From CAZWVI01 sp964637165 (GTDB taxonomy: Bacteria; Planctomycetota; UBA1135), in NCBI GenBank assembly GCA_964637165.1, contig CAZWVI010000005.1, positions 62,001 through 126,000 of the forward strand: DNA of 64,000 nt, read 5' to 3'. The notes below the pieces were generated by a model. The model was not told where the DNA came from, did not search any database, and saw only the letters and a program-made list of their open reading frames with translations. The translations under genes were made by a program, and so were the position numbers. Below, in pieces: positions 54,432 to 62,192 of this stretch. Positions within the stretch are counted from its first letter, which is position 1. Every line of letters begins with the position of its first letter.

Positions 54432-54729
54432 AGAAGAAATAATTCGCACCGCTCTGGGAGATGTTTACGATCCTGAAACTGGAATCGATATTGTGTCGAT
54501 GGGGTTGATTTATGGAATTAGTTTTAATGTCGAGTCGGGGCGCGTTGATGTGCTGATGACATTGACCACGCCGGCGTGCCCGATGTCCGAGGCCTTGAAG
54601 CAAGGGGTTGTTAATCGCCTCGAACGGGTCGATGATGTGCGGGAAGTGGTGGTGGAATTAGTATTCGACCCGCCGTGGACTCCCAAAATGGTCTCAGAAG
54701 AGGCGCGCGCGAAACTGGGGCTTGGTTAA
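54418..54729 (+). CDS. MIP18/SufT-type (DUF59) metal-sulfur cluster protein
   Basis: A 103-residue DUF59 protein related to PaaD/SufT/MIP18 factors that help mature Fe-S proteins. Conserved features are ALGDVYDPETGIDIVSMGLIYG, MTLTTPACPMSEALK with the reactive Cys near residue 54, and the VVVELVFDPPWTPKMVS segment. It overlaps the oxidase-like gene by 14 bp, so it is translated with it and may mature an Fe-S or heme partner of that locus. Its TAA stop also forms the start of the -10 hexamer of crcB. Confidence 0.9.
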   Translation: MSLTKEEIIRTALGDVYDPETGIDIVSMGLIYGISFNVESGRVDVLMTLTTPACPMSEALKQGVVNRLERVDDVREVVVELVFDPPWTPKMVSEEARAKLGLG

Positions 54730-54732
54730 TCT
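54727..54732 (+). promoter_or_regulatory. -10 hexamer for crcB made from a stop codon (leaderless)
   Basis: TAATCT, whose TAA is the stop of the DUF59 gene, then a 6-nt spacer ATTCCA and the ATG at 54739. There is no room for a fluoride riboswitch. Confidence 0.6.
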
Positions 54733-54738
54733 ATTCCA

Positions 54739-55119
54739 ATGCTCCAACGTGTACTCTGGATTGCCGTTGCCGGTTCAGCCGGCGCTCTAGCTAGATATTT
54801 CGTATCTGGAATTGGGGCAAAATACTCAGTCGGTGGCCTACCGCTCGGAACTTTGAGCGTTAATTTAATAGGGTGCTTTTGCTTCGGCCTAGTGTGGTCA
54901 GTAGCCGAACAAAAAGAAGTCCTGAGCTCGGAGGCTAGGTTGATTTTGTTGGTCGGCTTCCTCGGCGCCTTCACGACCTTTTCGACATTCGGATTTGAAA
55001 CCCTGCAATTATGGCGCGACGCCAAGCCGGGACTAGCGCTGGCAAATGTGGTAATACAGAATTTGGGAGGCGTGTTGGCGGCCTACGCCGGGATGAGAAC
55101 CCTTGGGACACTGACCTAA
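54739..55119 (+). CDS. crcB: Fluoride ion exporter CrcB/Fluc
   Basis: A 126-residue four-helix membrane protein that forms dual-topology dimers exporting F-. Family motifs present are SAGALARY, GTLSVNLIGCF and GAFTTFSTF (residues 76-84, supplying the Phe-box and Na+-site Thr residues). The start is supported by the TAATCT hexamer 6 nt upstream. The final Leu-Thr and the TAA stop are encoded inside a repeat arm (55106-55133). No fluoride riboswitch precedes it. Identification is strong. Confidence 0.92.
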   Translation: MLQRVLWIAVAGSAGALARYFVSGIGAKYSVGGLPLGTLSVNLIGCFCFGLVWSVAEQKEVLSSEARLILLVGFLGAFTTFSTFGFETLQLWRDAKPGLALANVVIQNLGGVLAAYAGMRTLGTLT

Positions 55120-55133
55120 TCGGCTGGGTCACT
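55106..55133 (+). repeat. Single REP-like arm providing the crcB stop
   Basis: GGACACTGACCTAATCGG then CTGGGTCACT, essentially identical to the arm at 25873 some 29 kb away. The TAA inside it ends crcB. No opposing arm is visible before the next gene. Confidence 0.82.
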
Positions 55134-55170
55134 TAGACCCTTTGTCGCCCGCAAATCATTTTTCAGATTT

Positions 55171-55704
55171 TTAGTTTAGGCCGCGCTTTCCGTCTTTCTT
55201 TCTCCTCTCATTTAGCCCTGCCAATGCTGCTGGTTCTTTCCCTATGAACTTTACAAATTGGGAAGTGCTTATTTTTAAGGCTATCGCAGCCTGGCTGGGG
55301 TCGTCGTTTTGGGCTTCCAACACATCTAGAGCCTCGGCTAGTAGGCTTGGAAAATCGCGGTGTTGGTTGTTGCACTGAATTTTTGTCCCCTTCAATCTGC
55401 CTAACCACAAGTCAGATGGTTGGTATTCACTGGCCGGCCCGCAGTCTTGATCGTCCAGTGGCGGTCGCCAACGTAGCGCCAAATTAATCCGCAGGCGAAA
55501 TAATGCCACGCGCATATTGTCCTTGGCACTACGCCGTTCTCCAGCCGCCCCGCGGATTCCACTTGGCCGATGAGTGAGCCGCACTTCGGTCGCCACTCGG
55601 TTTCGATGCTGCCCTCCCGGACCAGATCCGCGCGTCCGCTCTAACCCGACATCCTTTTGCAGCTCTTCTTCCTCAAGCCTGGCCGGATGTGCGCGCGCTC
55701 GCAA
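55171..55704 (-). CDS. Class I release factor-like (RF-1 domain) protein
   Basis: A 177-residue protein with the GGQ loop (GSGPGGQHRNRV, Gly30-Gly31-Gln32) of peptidyl-tRNA hydrolysing release factors and ArfB-like rescue proteins. It has no codon-recognition domain. The C-terminal half (PSQAAIALKISTSQFVKFI) contains an extra helical segment and ends in a basic KKDGKRG tail that could enter the mRNA channel as in ArfB. Ribosome rescue is therefore likely, but not proven. The TTG start lies 1 bp after the stop of the HlyD-like gene, so the two form an operon. Confidence 0.83.
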   Translation of the reverse strand: MRARAHPARLEEEELQKDVGLERTRGSGPGGQHRNRVATEVRLTHRPSGIRGAAGERRSAKDNMRVALFRLRINLALRWRPPLDDQDCGPASEYQPSDLWLGRLKGTKIQCNNQHRDFPSLLAEALDVLEAQNDDPSQAAIALKISTSQFVKFIGKEPAALAGLNERRKKDGKRGLN

Positions 55705-55705
55705 A

Positions 55706-57295
55706 TTATTTCTTTAGTTGTGGGCTAACCATAACTTCAGCACCTTCAGGTGGAAGCATCCCATTAAAATCTTCAAGCTTAATTCGTACTGCCGGTTTGT
55801 TCTCGGGAGAGCCAAGTTCGAGCACCACACCACCCGCTGAAAATTCAACTCCAACACCAGTGATGTCTACCGGCATTCCAGTTTTAATCCGCTCCAAAGA
55901 TTTTGGATAAGCAATAACTTCGGGCGCCAAGTCGGTCCGACGAATGGCCATCAGCGGTTGCCCCTTCCCGACTTCCTGCCCATTCGTCACACGAATCGAT
56001 GTGACCAACCCCGGCACTTGGGCGTTTACTAAAACAATGGCATCATTTCGCGCTTGTTGCTCCGACTTCACTAGGTCAGCAATTTGCCCATCAATTACTT
56101 GTTGCTCATTCTGAAAACTAGCGTTGATGATGGCCAGTTGTTGCTTTTGACCAGCGGCAACACGTTCCTCGACAGCTGCTATTTCATTGACAAGCTGGTC
56201 TATCTCTTCAGCAAGCTGTGAAATTAATCCATTCTGTTTATTAATTTGATTTTGCAGTTCGAGCATAGGTCTCCGATAGGTAGAGGCTGCTCCAGGGTTG
56301 TTGTCGATATAGGTTTGGTACTGCACGATGCCAGAATTGAGATCTGGCAGACCCGCGTTCAACAAACTTTGTTCAATTTCAAGTTTGGCAATGGCCTTAG
56401 TTAATGCATCCACTTCAACTTCCGCCTGAGTGCTCAACTTCGCACTCGCTTCGGTCGCATGAAAACTGTTCCGTTGGTGTTCAGCAATTAAATCACTTAA
56501 TTCACCTTCGATAACTTCGCGCTGCGATTTAAATTGTTCCGCCTTTGAGATTAACTGCGGATTGCGCAATTTCAACAACGGCATTCCTGCTGAAATTGTT
56601 TGGCCTTCTGTCGCGAGCACTTCGGCAACTGAGCCGGCGCTTGGCATTGCCATCACCAAATGTTGATAACGAATATTTCCGCCCACAACTAATTGAGATG
56701 ATTTTTCAGAATCCTTTTTGCCGGTTGGTTCACTCGGTGCTGGCTCTTTAACTTCAGGACTCGGCTTAAGTTGTTCGCCGTTAGCCGCAATCGGCGGCAA
56801 TTTAGCTTTCTTTTTCCAGTCAATACCATGTGGTGAAGATTGATTTTTGCGCAAATACCAGCCCGCCCCAACAATCAAAGCCGCCGCTGCAGAGAGTGCC
56901 GCAATCCGCACCAATCGCTGTTTTAACGGCGAGTCCATATTGCCTGAGGCCAACTTCAGCAGTGCTTTTTGAAGTAGCTCAACTTCTCCGGCAACACAGA
57001 TATCGGCTAGCTTGCAATGACCTTCACCGACCGCGCCAACCATTATGTCTGGGCTCGTCTCGCGAAGTTCGCCTAGCACTTGATTGGCCGCATCTGGATC
57101 TTGCAGCGAAACAAACACCACGCCACCTTTTGGTATTCCCCCGCTGGAAGAATCCGCCGAAGGTGAAAGGTTTAATGCGTCTTGCAAAAGCAGTAGAAAG
57201 CGGCGGTCTTCCGCGGGCCAGGCATAGACCGAGGTCCCATCTGGCGCGACATATTTTCGCCCTAAGAGGATGCTGTTCGAGGGGAAGGAGTTCAT
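55706..57295 (-). CDS. Orphan HlyD/membrane-fusion-like protein
   Basis: A 529-residue single-pass membrane protein. Residues 1-140 form a soluble N-terminal domain (VYAWPAEDRRFLLLLQDAL, then GGVVFVSLQDPDAANQVL), followed by one helix (IAALSAAAALIVGAGWYL). Outside, a biotinyl-lipoyl-like half-motif (SAGSVAEVLATEGQTISAGMPLL) and its partner (VPGLVTSIRVTNGQEVGKGQPLM) flank a ~200-residue coiled coil, as in periplasmic adaptor proteins. No ABC or RND transporter is adjacent, so it may work with an unlinked system. The cytoplasmic N-domain is unusual for this family. It is followed by the release-factor-like gene in one operon. Confidence 0.78.
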   Translation of the reverse strand: MNSFPSNSILLGRKYVAPDGTSVYAWPAEDRRFLLLLQDALNLSPSADSSSGGIPKGGVVFVSLQDPDAANQVLGELRETSPDIMVGAVGEGHCKLADICVAGEVELLQKALLKLASGNMDSPLKQRLVRIAALSAAAALIVGAGWYLRKNQSSPHGIDWKKKAKLPPIAANGEQLKPSPEVKEPAPSEPTGKKDSEKSSQLVVGGNIRYQHLVMAMPSAGSVAEVLATEGQTISAGMPLLKLRNPQLISKAEQFKSQREVIEGELSDLIAEHQRNSFHATEASAKLSTQAEVEVDALTKAIAKLEIEQSLLNAGLPDLNSGIVQYQTYIDNNPGAASTYRRPMLELQNQINKQNGLISQLAEEIDQLVNEIAAVEERVAAGQKQQLAIINASFQNEQQVIDGQIADLVKSEQQARNDAIVLVNAQVPGLVTSIRVTNGQEVGKGQPLMAIRRTDLAPEVIAYPKSLERIKTGMPVDITGVGVEFSAGGVVLELGSPENKPAVRIKLEDFNGMLPPEGAEVMVSPQLKK

Positions 57296-57385
57296 CCGAT
57301 ATTAATCATAGAATCACCGCATTCTCAATTCCAGTAAATCAGCAAAAGACCCGCTAGTTAGCACCAAACAGCTTCCCTGGAAAGC

Positions 57386-57415
57386 AAAAAAAAGACCCGC
57401 CGCCGAAGCGACAGG
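57386..57415 (-). terminator. Rho-independent terminator of the hemolysin III homologue gene
   Basis: On the minus strand CCTGTCGC, a UUCG tetraloop and GCGGCGGG form an 8-bp stem, followed by UCUUUUUUUU. It lies about 55 bp past the stop of the HlyIII-type gene. Confidence 0.88.
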
Positions 57416-57469
57416 CCCATCTAATTCCATGCCTGAAATTATTTCTTCTTATGCCTCCAAAGGTAATAC

Positions 57470-58177
57470 TCAGCTAGCGTAGCCAAGCATGACCATGAAA
57501 TGACAAGCACTGCCCGCCAGCACGAAAAAGTGCCACAATTCATGGTGCCCCAGCCACCCGGGGATTAGGTTCGGCCGTTTGAATGCAAAGAACATCGAGC
57601 CGACTAGGTAGAACTTTCCACCGAGCGCCAACCAGTAGGCGCCAGTCGCAGGAATCTCGGCCAAGAACGGATAGATGATGAAGTAGGCGATCACCACCAT
57701 CATTTGGAAGGAAAGCACCGAAACCCAACGCGGCGCGTCCAGCCAAAACAGTTTCATGCCAACCCCGGCGACGGCCATCAGCCAAATTATTCCGAGCGAT
57801 TGCATTCCGGCCTCGGGCCGACTATTTAGTAAGCAAATGGGGGTAAAGGCACCGGCGATGAATAGGAAGATGGCGGCGTGGTCCATGCGCGTAAGTTGTC
57901 GCTCCATCCACTTTTCCAAGCGCAGGCCATGTAGGGCCGCACTTAGGGCGTATTGCAGCATCATGGTGCTCATGAATACCGAAAAGGCCACAATTTTGCG
58001 CAAATCTCCATCCGACAAATTAATTAGCCAAATTAATCCAGCCGCCCCAGCGAAAAACCCGAAAGCGTGGCTTAGGGTGTTCACCGGCTCCGTAATTGCA
58101 CGTAAAATATGAGCTTTAGCCGGCCGGGTTGAATCCTGGCGAATTTCTGAATTTACTTGTGGGGCTGGCATCTGCAT
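57470..58177 (-). CDS. Hemolysin III/PAQR-family membrane protein
   Basis: A protein of about 235 residues with seven helices. PAQR/HlyIII signatures are present: EPVNTLSHAFGFFAG at the N-terminus, RMDHAAIFLFIAGAFTP in the middle and GHHELWHFFVLAGSACHF near the end. The Asp and His residues of the membrane-embedded zinc/amidase-like site are retained. The ATG at 58177 is preferred over the TTG at 58201 because TAGGGT stands 7 nt upstream. It is divergent from an acyl-CoA synthetase gene with a 63-bp gap. The role in this organism is uncertain; family members may act on lipids. Confidence 0.9.
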   Translation of the reverse strand: MQMPAPQVNSEIRQDSTRPAKAHILRAITEPVNTLSHAFGFFAGAAGLIWLINLSDGDLRKIVAFSVFMSTMMLQYALSAALHGLRLEKWMERQLTRMDHAAIFLFIAGAFTPICLLNSRPEAGMQSLGIIWLMAVAGVGMKLFWLDAPRWVSVLSFQMMVVIAYFIIYPFLAEIPATGAYWLALGGKFYLVGSMFFAFKRPNLIPGWLGHHELWHFFVLAGSACHFMVMLGYAS

Positions 58178-58184
58178 TAAACTT

Positions 58185-58190
58185 ACCCTA
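58185..58190 (-). promoter_or_regulatory. -10 hexamer for the HlyIII-type gene
   Basis: TAGGGT, 7-nt spacer, ATG at 58177 on the minus strand. Confidence 0.5.
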
Positions 58191-58228
58191 GGAAGACGCA
58201 ATTAGGCGGAAAAAGTTGCCTATTTCGT

Positions 58229-58234
58229 TATCCT
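58229..58234 (+). promoter_or_regulatory. -10 hexamer for the acyl-CoA synthetase gene (leaderless)
   Basis: TATCCT, 6-nt spacer AAAAGC, ATG at 58241. Confidence 0.6.
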
Positions 58235-58240
58235 AAAAGC

Positions 58241-59929
58241 ATGACTGAACACGATTGGCATTCGCAATACGATGAAGGTGTCCCCGGAGAAGTTGATTTC
58301 CAGGACATTACCCTGATAGCAAGCCTCGACCGCTCGGCCGATCGCTTTCCAGATCGCCCGGCGGTTAAATTTATGAACGCGACTTTGAGCTACAAGCAGT
58401 TGCGTGATAAGGTCGATCGCTTAGCTACGGCACTCCACGAAATGGGAGTAAAAAAAGGCACCAGCGTTGCTGTGCATTTGCCTAACCTCCCGCAGACGGT
58501 TATTTCATTTTTCGCGATCCAACGCCTCGGCGCGGCCGCAGTAATGACCAACCCGTTGTATGTCCCGCGTGAAATCAAACATCAATGGCACGACGCCAAT
58601 GTTGAAATTGCCATCACCGCCGACTTCTTGTGGGATCGCCATTTAAAAGGCATGCGTGATGACTTGCCGGTTCGTGAGTACATCATTGCAACGATTCCTG
58701 GTTACTTAAAGTTCCCGCTCAATTTGTTGGCGCCGCTTAAGTTGAAGAAGATGGACCCACCATCATGGGCCAAGGTCAAACTTGAACCGGGTTTGCATTT
58801 TTTCCGCCAGTTGGTTGATGCAACTCCTCCGCGTCCACCGAAAGTTGAATGCCGCATGGACGATGTCGCCGCTCTTCAATACACCGGTGGAACCACTGGA
58901 GTTAGTAAGGGTGCCGAGTTAACCATCGGTAATATTTCTTACAACATGCAACAGGTGCGAGCTTGGTTCTCGGACGTGCAAGAAGGCGAGGAAGTTCTGT
59001 TGGCGTGTTTGCCATACTTCCACATCTTTGGTTTAACAGTTTGTATGAACTGGCCAATTTCGGCAGGCGCTTGCGTGGTGTTAATGCCAAACCCGCGCGA
59101 TATCCCAACGATGGTCAAGAACATCACTAAGCAAAAAGTGACTTTGTTCCCGGCGGTGCCTGCATTGTTCAACGCCGTAAACCAATTCGATGGAATTGAA
59201 AACCAAGATTTGTCTTCGGTCAAGTACTGCTTCTCAGGTTCTGCACCATTGCCCGAAGACGTGCAACGCCGTTTTGAAAGCATGACCGGCGCAGTAATTG
59301 TTGAAGGATTTGGATTAACCGAAACTTCGCCGGTGCTTACTTGTAACCCGCTCAAGGGTACGCGCAAGATTGGCCATATTGGAATTCCAGTTTCGAGTAC
59401 CAATGTGAAAATTGTTGATCCAGAAGATGGCATTACTGAAATGCCACGTGGCACCGAAGGCGAATTAATTGCTAGTGGGCCGCAAATCATGAAGGGTTAC
59501 TTGAACATGCCAGATGAAACCGCCAACATGATTCGCAACGGATGGATTTACACCGGCGACTTAGCGGTGATGGATGACGACGGTTACATACGCATTTGCG
59601 GCCGCAAAAAGGACATGATTATTGCCGGCGGCTACAACATCTTCCCTGATGAAATCGACCGCATACTTACCGATCACCCGGCAGTATTCGAAGCGTGCAC
59701 GATTGGAATTCCCGACCAGAAGCGCGGCGAGACTGTGAAGTCCTTTGTCGTTTTTGAACCTGAGGCCTCGGCCACCGAAGAGGAACTCGATGCTTGGTGC
59801 CGCGAACGCTTAACTTCGTACAAGATTCCGCGCAGTTGGGAGTTCCGTGATGACTTACCGAAGTCATCAATGATGAAATTGTTGCGCCGAGTTCTGCGCG
59901 ACGAAGAAATCGCTAAGCAGGCTAAGTAA
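58241..59929 (+). CDS. fadD: Long-chain acyl-CoA synthetase (AMP-forming)
   Basis: A 562-residue ANL-superfamily ligase that activates fatty acids to acyl-CoA. Visible motifs are the P-loop YTGGTTGVSKGAEL, GFGLTETSP, YTGDLAVMDDDGYIRICGRKKDMI and the catalytic Lys region near the C-terminus (LPKSSMMKLLRR). The N-terminal LPNLPQTVISFFAIQRLGA segment fits long-chain FadD enzymes. The next genes are a TetR regulator and an HSDL2-like reductase, forming a lipid-metabolism unit. TATCCT lies exactly 6 nt before the ATG. Confidence 0.93.
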   Translation: MTEHDWHSQYDEGVPGEVDFQDITLIASLDRSADRFPDRPAVKFMNATLSYKQLRDKVDRLATALHEMGVKKGTSVAVHLPNLPQTVISFFAIQRLGAAAVMTNPLYVPREIKHQWHDANVEIAITADFLWDRHLKGMRDDLPVREYIIATIPGYLKFPLNLLAPLKLKKMDPPSWAKVKLEPGLHFFRQLVDATPPRPPKVECRMDDVAALQYTGGTTGVSKGAELTIGNISYNMQQVRAWFSDVQEGEEVLLACLPYFHIFGLTVCMNWPISAGACVVLMPNPRDIPTMVKNITKQKVTLFPAVPALFNAVNQFDGIENQDLSSVKYCFSGSAPLPEDVQRRFESMTGAVIVEGFGLTETSPVLTCNPLKGTRKIGHIGIPVSSTNVKIVDPEDGITEMPRGTEGELIASGPQIMKGYLNMPDETANMIRNGWIYTGDLAVMDDDGYIRICGRKKDMIIAGGYNIFPDEIDRILTDHPAVFEACTIGIPDQKRGETVKSFVVFEPEASATEEELDAWCRERLTSYKIPRSWEFRDDLPKSSMMKLLRRVLRDEEIAKQAK

Positions 59930-59932
59930 AGG

Positions 59933-59938
59933 TAGCCT
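59933..59938 (+). promoter_or_regulatory. Possible -10 hexamer for the TetR gene
   Basis: TAGCCT, 5-nt spacer, TTG start at 59944. Confidence 0.4.
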
Positions 59939-59943
59939 AGTAA

Positions 59944-60576
59944 TTGAAGTTCGCCGCCAAGCTTGAACCGTTTTTTCCGCAATCAACGCGGGATAAGCAC
60001 TCGGGGATAATGGCGGCGGCGGTTGAAGTTTTTGGTCGGCGCGGATTTCAACGTGCTTCGATGGCCGAAATCGCCCGTGCCGCGGGAGTCGCGACGGGCA
60101 GTATTTACAATTATTTTCGGGGCAAGGATCACCTGATAACTGAGGTGTTTAACCAATACATGGAAAAGTATTTGGCTATTCAACGCCACGCTTTGGCCAA
60201 TGAAACTCCGGGAGCAAACCAGTTGGCCGGTCTTTGCACGCGCCACTTTGAAGTGTTTGCTCATGACCGACAACTTGCGCGAGTTTTTCATGTGCACTGG
60301 CGTGAAGCACAAGCGGTAGTGCGTGATGAATTGCGTCCATCGCTACGCAGCTATTTTGAATTAATCACCAACGTTTTACAGCAAGGAATTTACTGCGGAG
60401 ATTATTCGCGCGATTTAGATTTACGCTTGGCTAGTAAAATAATTGTCGGGAGCTTGGACGAAGTTGTAACAACTTGGGTGTTGTCCGAACAGGAATATGA
60501 TCTCAATGGTCAAGCGAAGATGTTTGGCAACTTGATGACCCAAACATTTCGCACCAAGACTCAGAGCGGAGTTTAG
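59944..60576 (+). CDS. TetR-family transcriptional regulator
   Basis: A 210-residue repressor-type regulator starting at TTG. The N-terminal helix-turn-helix is MAEIARAAGVATGSIYNYFRGKDHL preceded by AAVEVFGRRGFQRAS. The C-terminal ligand domain (VFHVHWREAQAVVRDELRPSL, then IVGSLDEVVTTWVLSE) is helical and resembles fatty-acyl-responsive members. Located between the acyl-CoA synthetase (14 bp) and the SDR gene (9 bp), it probably regulates this fatty-acid unit in response to acyl-CoA. Its TAG stop is part of the next gene's -10 hexamer. Confidence 0.88.
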   Translation: MKFAAKLEPFFPQSTRDKHSGIMAAAVEVFGRRGFQRASMAEIARAAGVATGSIYNYFRGKDHLITEVFNQYMEKYLAIQRHALANETPGANQLAGLCTRHFEVFAHDRQLARVFHVHWREAQAVVRDELRPSLRSYFELITNVLQQGIYCGDYSRDLDLRLASKIIVGSLDEVVTTWVLSEQEYDLNGQAKMFGNLMTQTFRTKTQSGV

Positions 60577-60579
60577 GAT
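60574..60579 (+). promoter_or_regulatory. -10 hexamer for the SDR gene made from a stop codon (leaderless)
   Basis: TAGGAT, whose TAG ends the TetR gene, then a 6-nt spacer AGGGGC and the ATG at 60586. Confidence 0.6.
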
Positions 60580-60585
60580 AGGGGC

Positions 60586-61455
60586 ATGAGCCTCAACTTA
60601 CCTGACCTTTCTGGCAAAACTGCCATCGTTACCGGAGCATCTCGCGGGATTGGCAAAGCACTTGCCATCGCATTGGGAAAACAGGGTTGCGCAGTTATTT
60701 GCGCGGCTAAATCTGAAACTGAACGCGAAAATTTGCCGGGCACCATTCACATGACTGCCGAGGAAATCACCAAGGCAGGTGGTCGCGCGCTTGGCTTTCG
60801 TTGCAATGTGCGCAAGGAAGATGAGGTCGAGGCGATGGTGCAGAAGGCGATTGAAGAATACGGAAGTATTGACATCGTGGTAAATAACGCCGGCGCGCTT
60901 TGGTGGAAGGGAGTGACAGACACTCCACTTAAACGCTTCGATTTATTGCTCGACGTGAATTTGCGTGGACCGTACTTACTGGCTCATTTGGCTATTCAGG
61001 AAATGATCAAGCAGGGCAAAGGAGGGCACATTGTCAATTTGGCGCCGCCGGTTGATGTGCGCCAGTTGCCAGCAAAAACACCATACCTGATTTCTAAATT
61101 TGGCATGACGATGCTGACCAACGGCCTGGCCGGTGAATTGGCTGAACACAAGATCGCTGCCTTCAACTTGTGGCCAGCCACCGCGATTGAATCGCAAGCA
61201 ACAATTAATCACCAACTAGGAAAGCGCGAAAATTGGCGTAGCCCCGCGATTTTGTGTGATGCGATGTTGAGTGCAATCGGACAACCATTCGAAAAAGTAA
61301 CCGGCAAAGATTTAATTGACGAAGATTGGTTAGCCGAATGCGGAGTCGCTGATTGTGATATTTATAACTGTGTTGAGGGTGGTGTGCCGCTTTACATTCA
61401 TGGTCCCAAGGCAATCATGCAGTGGAAGGACCGGACCGGTTCAATCCAAGGTTAA
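60586..61455 (+). CDS. Short-chain dehydrogenase/reductase, HSDL2-like
   Basis: A 289-residue NAD(P)-dependent oxidoreductase. The cofactor motif TGASRGIG, the VVNNAGALWW strand and the catalytic Tyr/Lys in YLISKFGM are present. HIVNLAPPVDVRQLP and WPATAIESQATINHQLG match the HSDL2 subgroup, which is linked to peroxisomal or bacterial fatty-acid metabolism; the usual SCP2 sterol-carrier domain is absent. The catalytic Ser position reads Ala/Pro (NLAPP), as HSDL2 proteins often show. It belongs to the FadD-TetR unit and overlaps the convergent acyltransferase stop. Confidence 0.88.
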   Translation: MSLNLPDLSGKTAIVTGASRGIGKALAIALGKQGCAVICAAKSETERENLPGTIHMTAEEITKAGGRALGFRCNVRKEDEVEAMVQKAIEEYGSIDIVVNNAGALWWKGVTDTPLKRFDLLLDVNLRGPYLLAHLAIQEMIKQGKGGHIVNLAPPVDVRQLPAKTPYLISKFGMTMLTNGLAGELAEHKIAAFNLWPATAIESQATINHQLGKRENWRSPAILCDAMLSAIGQPFEKVTGKDLIDEDWLAECGVADCDIYNCVEGGVPLYIHGPKAIMQWKDRTGSIQG

Positions 61456-62186
61456 GCTTCGGGTAAATACTTCAGAAAAACTTCGCGTACGTCCGCGATG
61501 TGTTTTTCTAGAGTTTCGCGTTCCCAGTTAGAAGTCTCAATTGCTTCTAAGTAATTAACTTTAATGGTGCCGGAGCGGGCCAACCATGAACCATCAGGGA
61601 TAAGTTTTTCAATCCCTTGGAAAACAACTGGCACGATTGGCAATTTAGTTTCCAAAGCTAAGTGGAAAGGTCCCTTTTTGAAGGGCAGTAGTCGCCCATG
61701 TTTGGAGCGAGTGCCTTCTGGAGAAACATAAACTCCTAGACCTTCGTCGCGCACTCGCGCAGCCGCTTGGTGCAAACTTTCAGTTGCCGCTTCACGATCG
61801 CTACGGTCAATTGGAATCATCCGCATCGCCCGCAAGGAGTGCCCAATTAGCGGATAACGGTGAAATTCCTTTTTGTAAAGGATTACCGAGTTGCCCGCCC
61901 AAGTAGATAACAGTAGTGCTAGGTCAAGCACGCTTACATGATTAAACATAATCAAGGCCGGTCCCTGGACGCGCCCACTTTTTTCTAAGCGAATGCCGAG
62001 CAAGCGCAAAATAACCGTTCCCCAAGTGCGGATAATCGAATCCTGTCTTGCGGCGAACGAGCGTGGTGCAAGAGTTGCGTAAAGGGCGGCATACCCTGCA
62101 TATGGCAGCGCCCAAAGAAGGGCCAAAGGCAGGACTAAAAGTCCGCGCAAAGGGAATGCTGGGCGTGGGGGAGTCTCCGGGGCCAT
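61452..62186 (-). CDS. 1-acylglycerol-3-phosphate acyltransferase (PlsC family)
   Basis: A 244-residue membrane-bound acyltransferase. The LPLAT motifs are NHVSVLDLALL (NHx4D) and PEGTRSKHGRLLPFKKG, with an N-terminal hydrophobic segment (GLLVLPLALLWALPYAGYAALY). It should acylate lysophosphatidic acid in phospholipid synthesis, fitting the neighbouring fatty-acid activation genes. The start is supported by TAATCT exactly 6 nt upstream, right beside a repeat arm. Its stop overlaps the convergent SDR stop. Confidence 0.9.
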   Translation of the reverse strand: MAPETPPRPAFPLRGLLVLPLALLWALPYAGYAALYATLAPRSFAARQDSIIRTWGTVILRLLGIRLEKSGRVQGPALIMFNHVSVLDLALLLSTWAGNSVILYKKEFHRYPLIGHSLRAMRMIPIDRSDREAATESLHQAAARVRDEGLGVYVSPEGTRSKHGRLLPFKKGPFHLALETKLPIVPVVFQGIEKLIPDGSWLARSGTIKVNYLEAIETSNWERETLEKHIADVREVFLKYLPEA

Positions 62187-62192
62187 CGCCCT

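Noticed and set aside
54680..54738. Fluoride riboswitch upstream of crcB
   Set aside because: The crcB ATG lies 9 bp after the preceding stop and there is no space or pseudoknot-like sequence for one.
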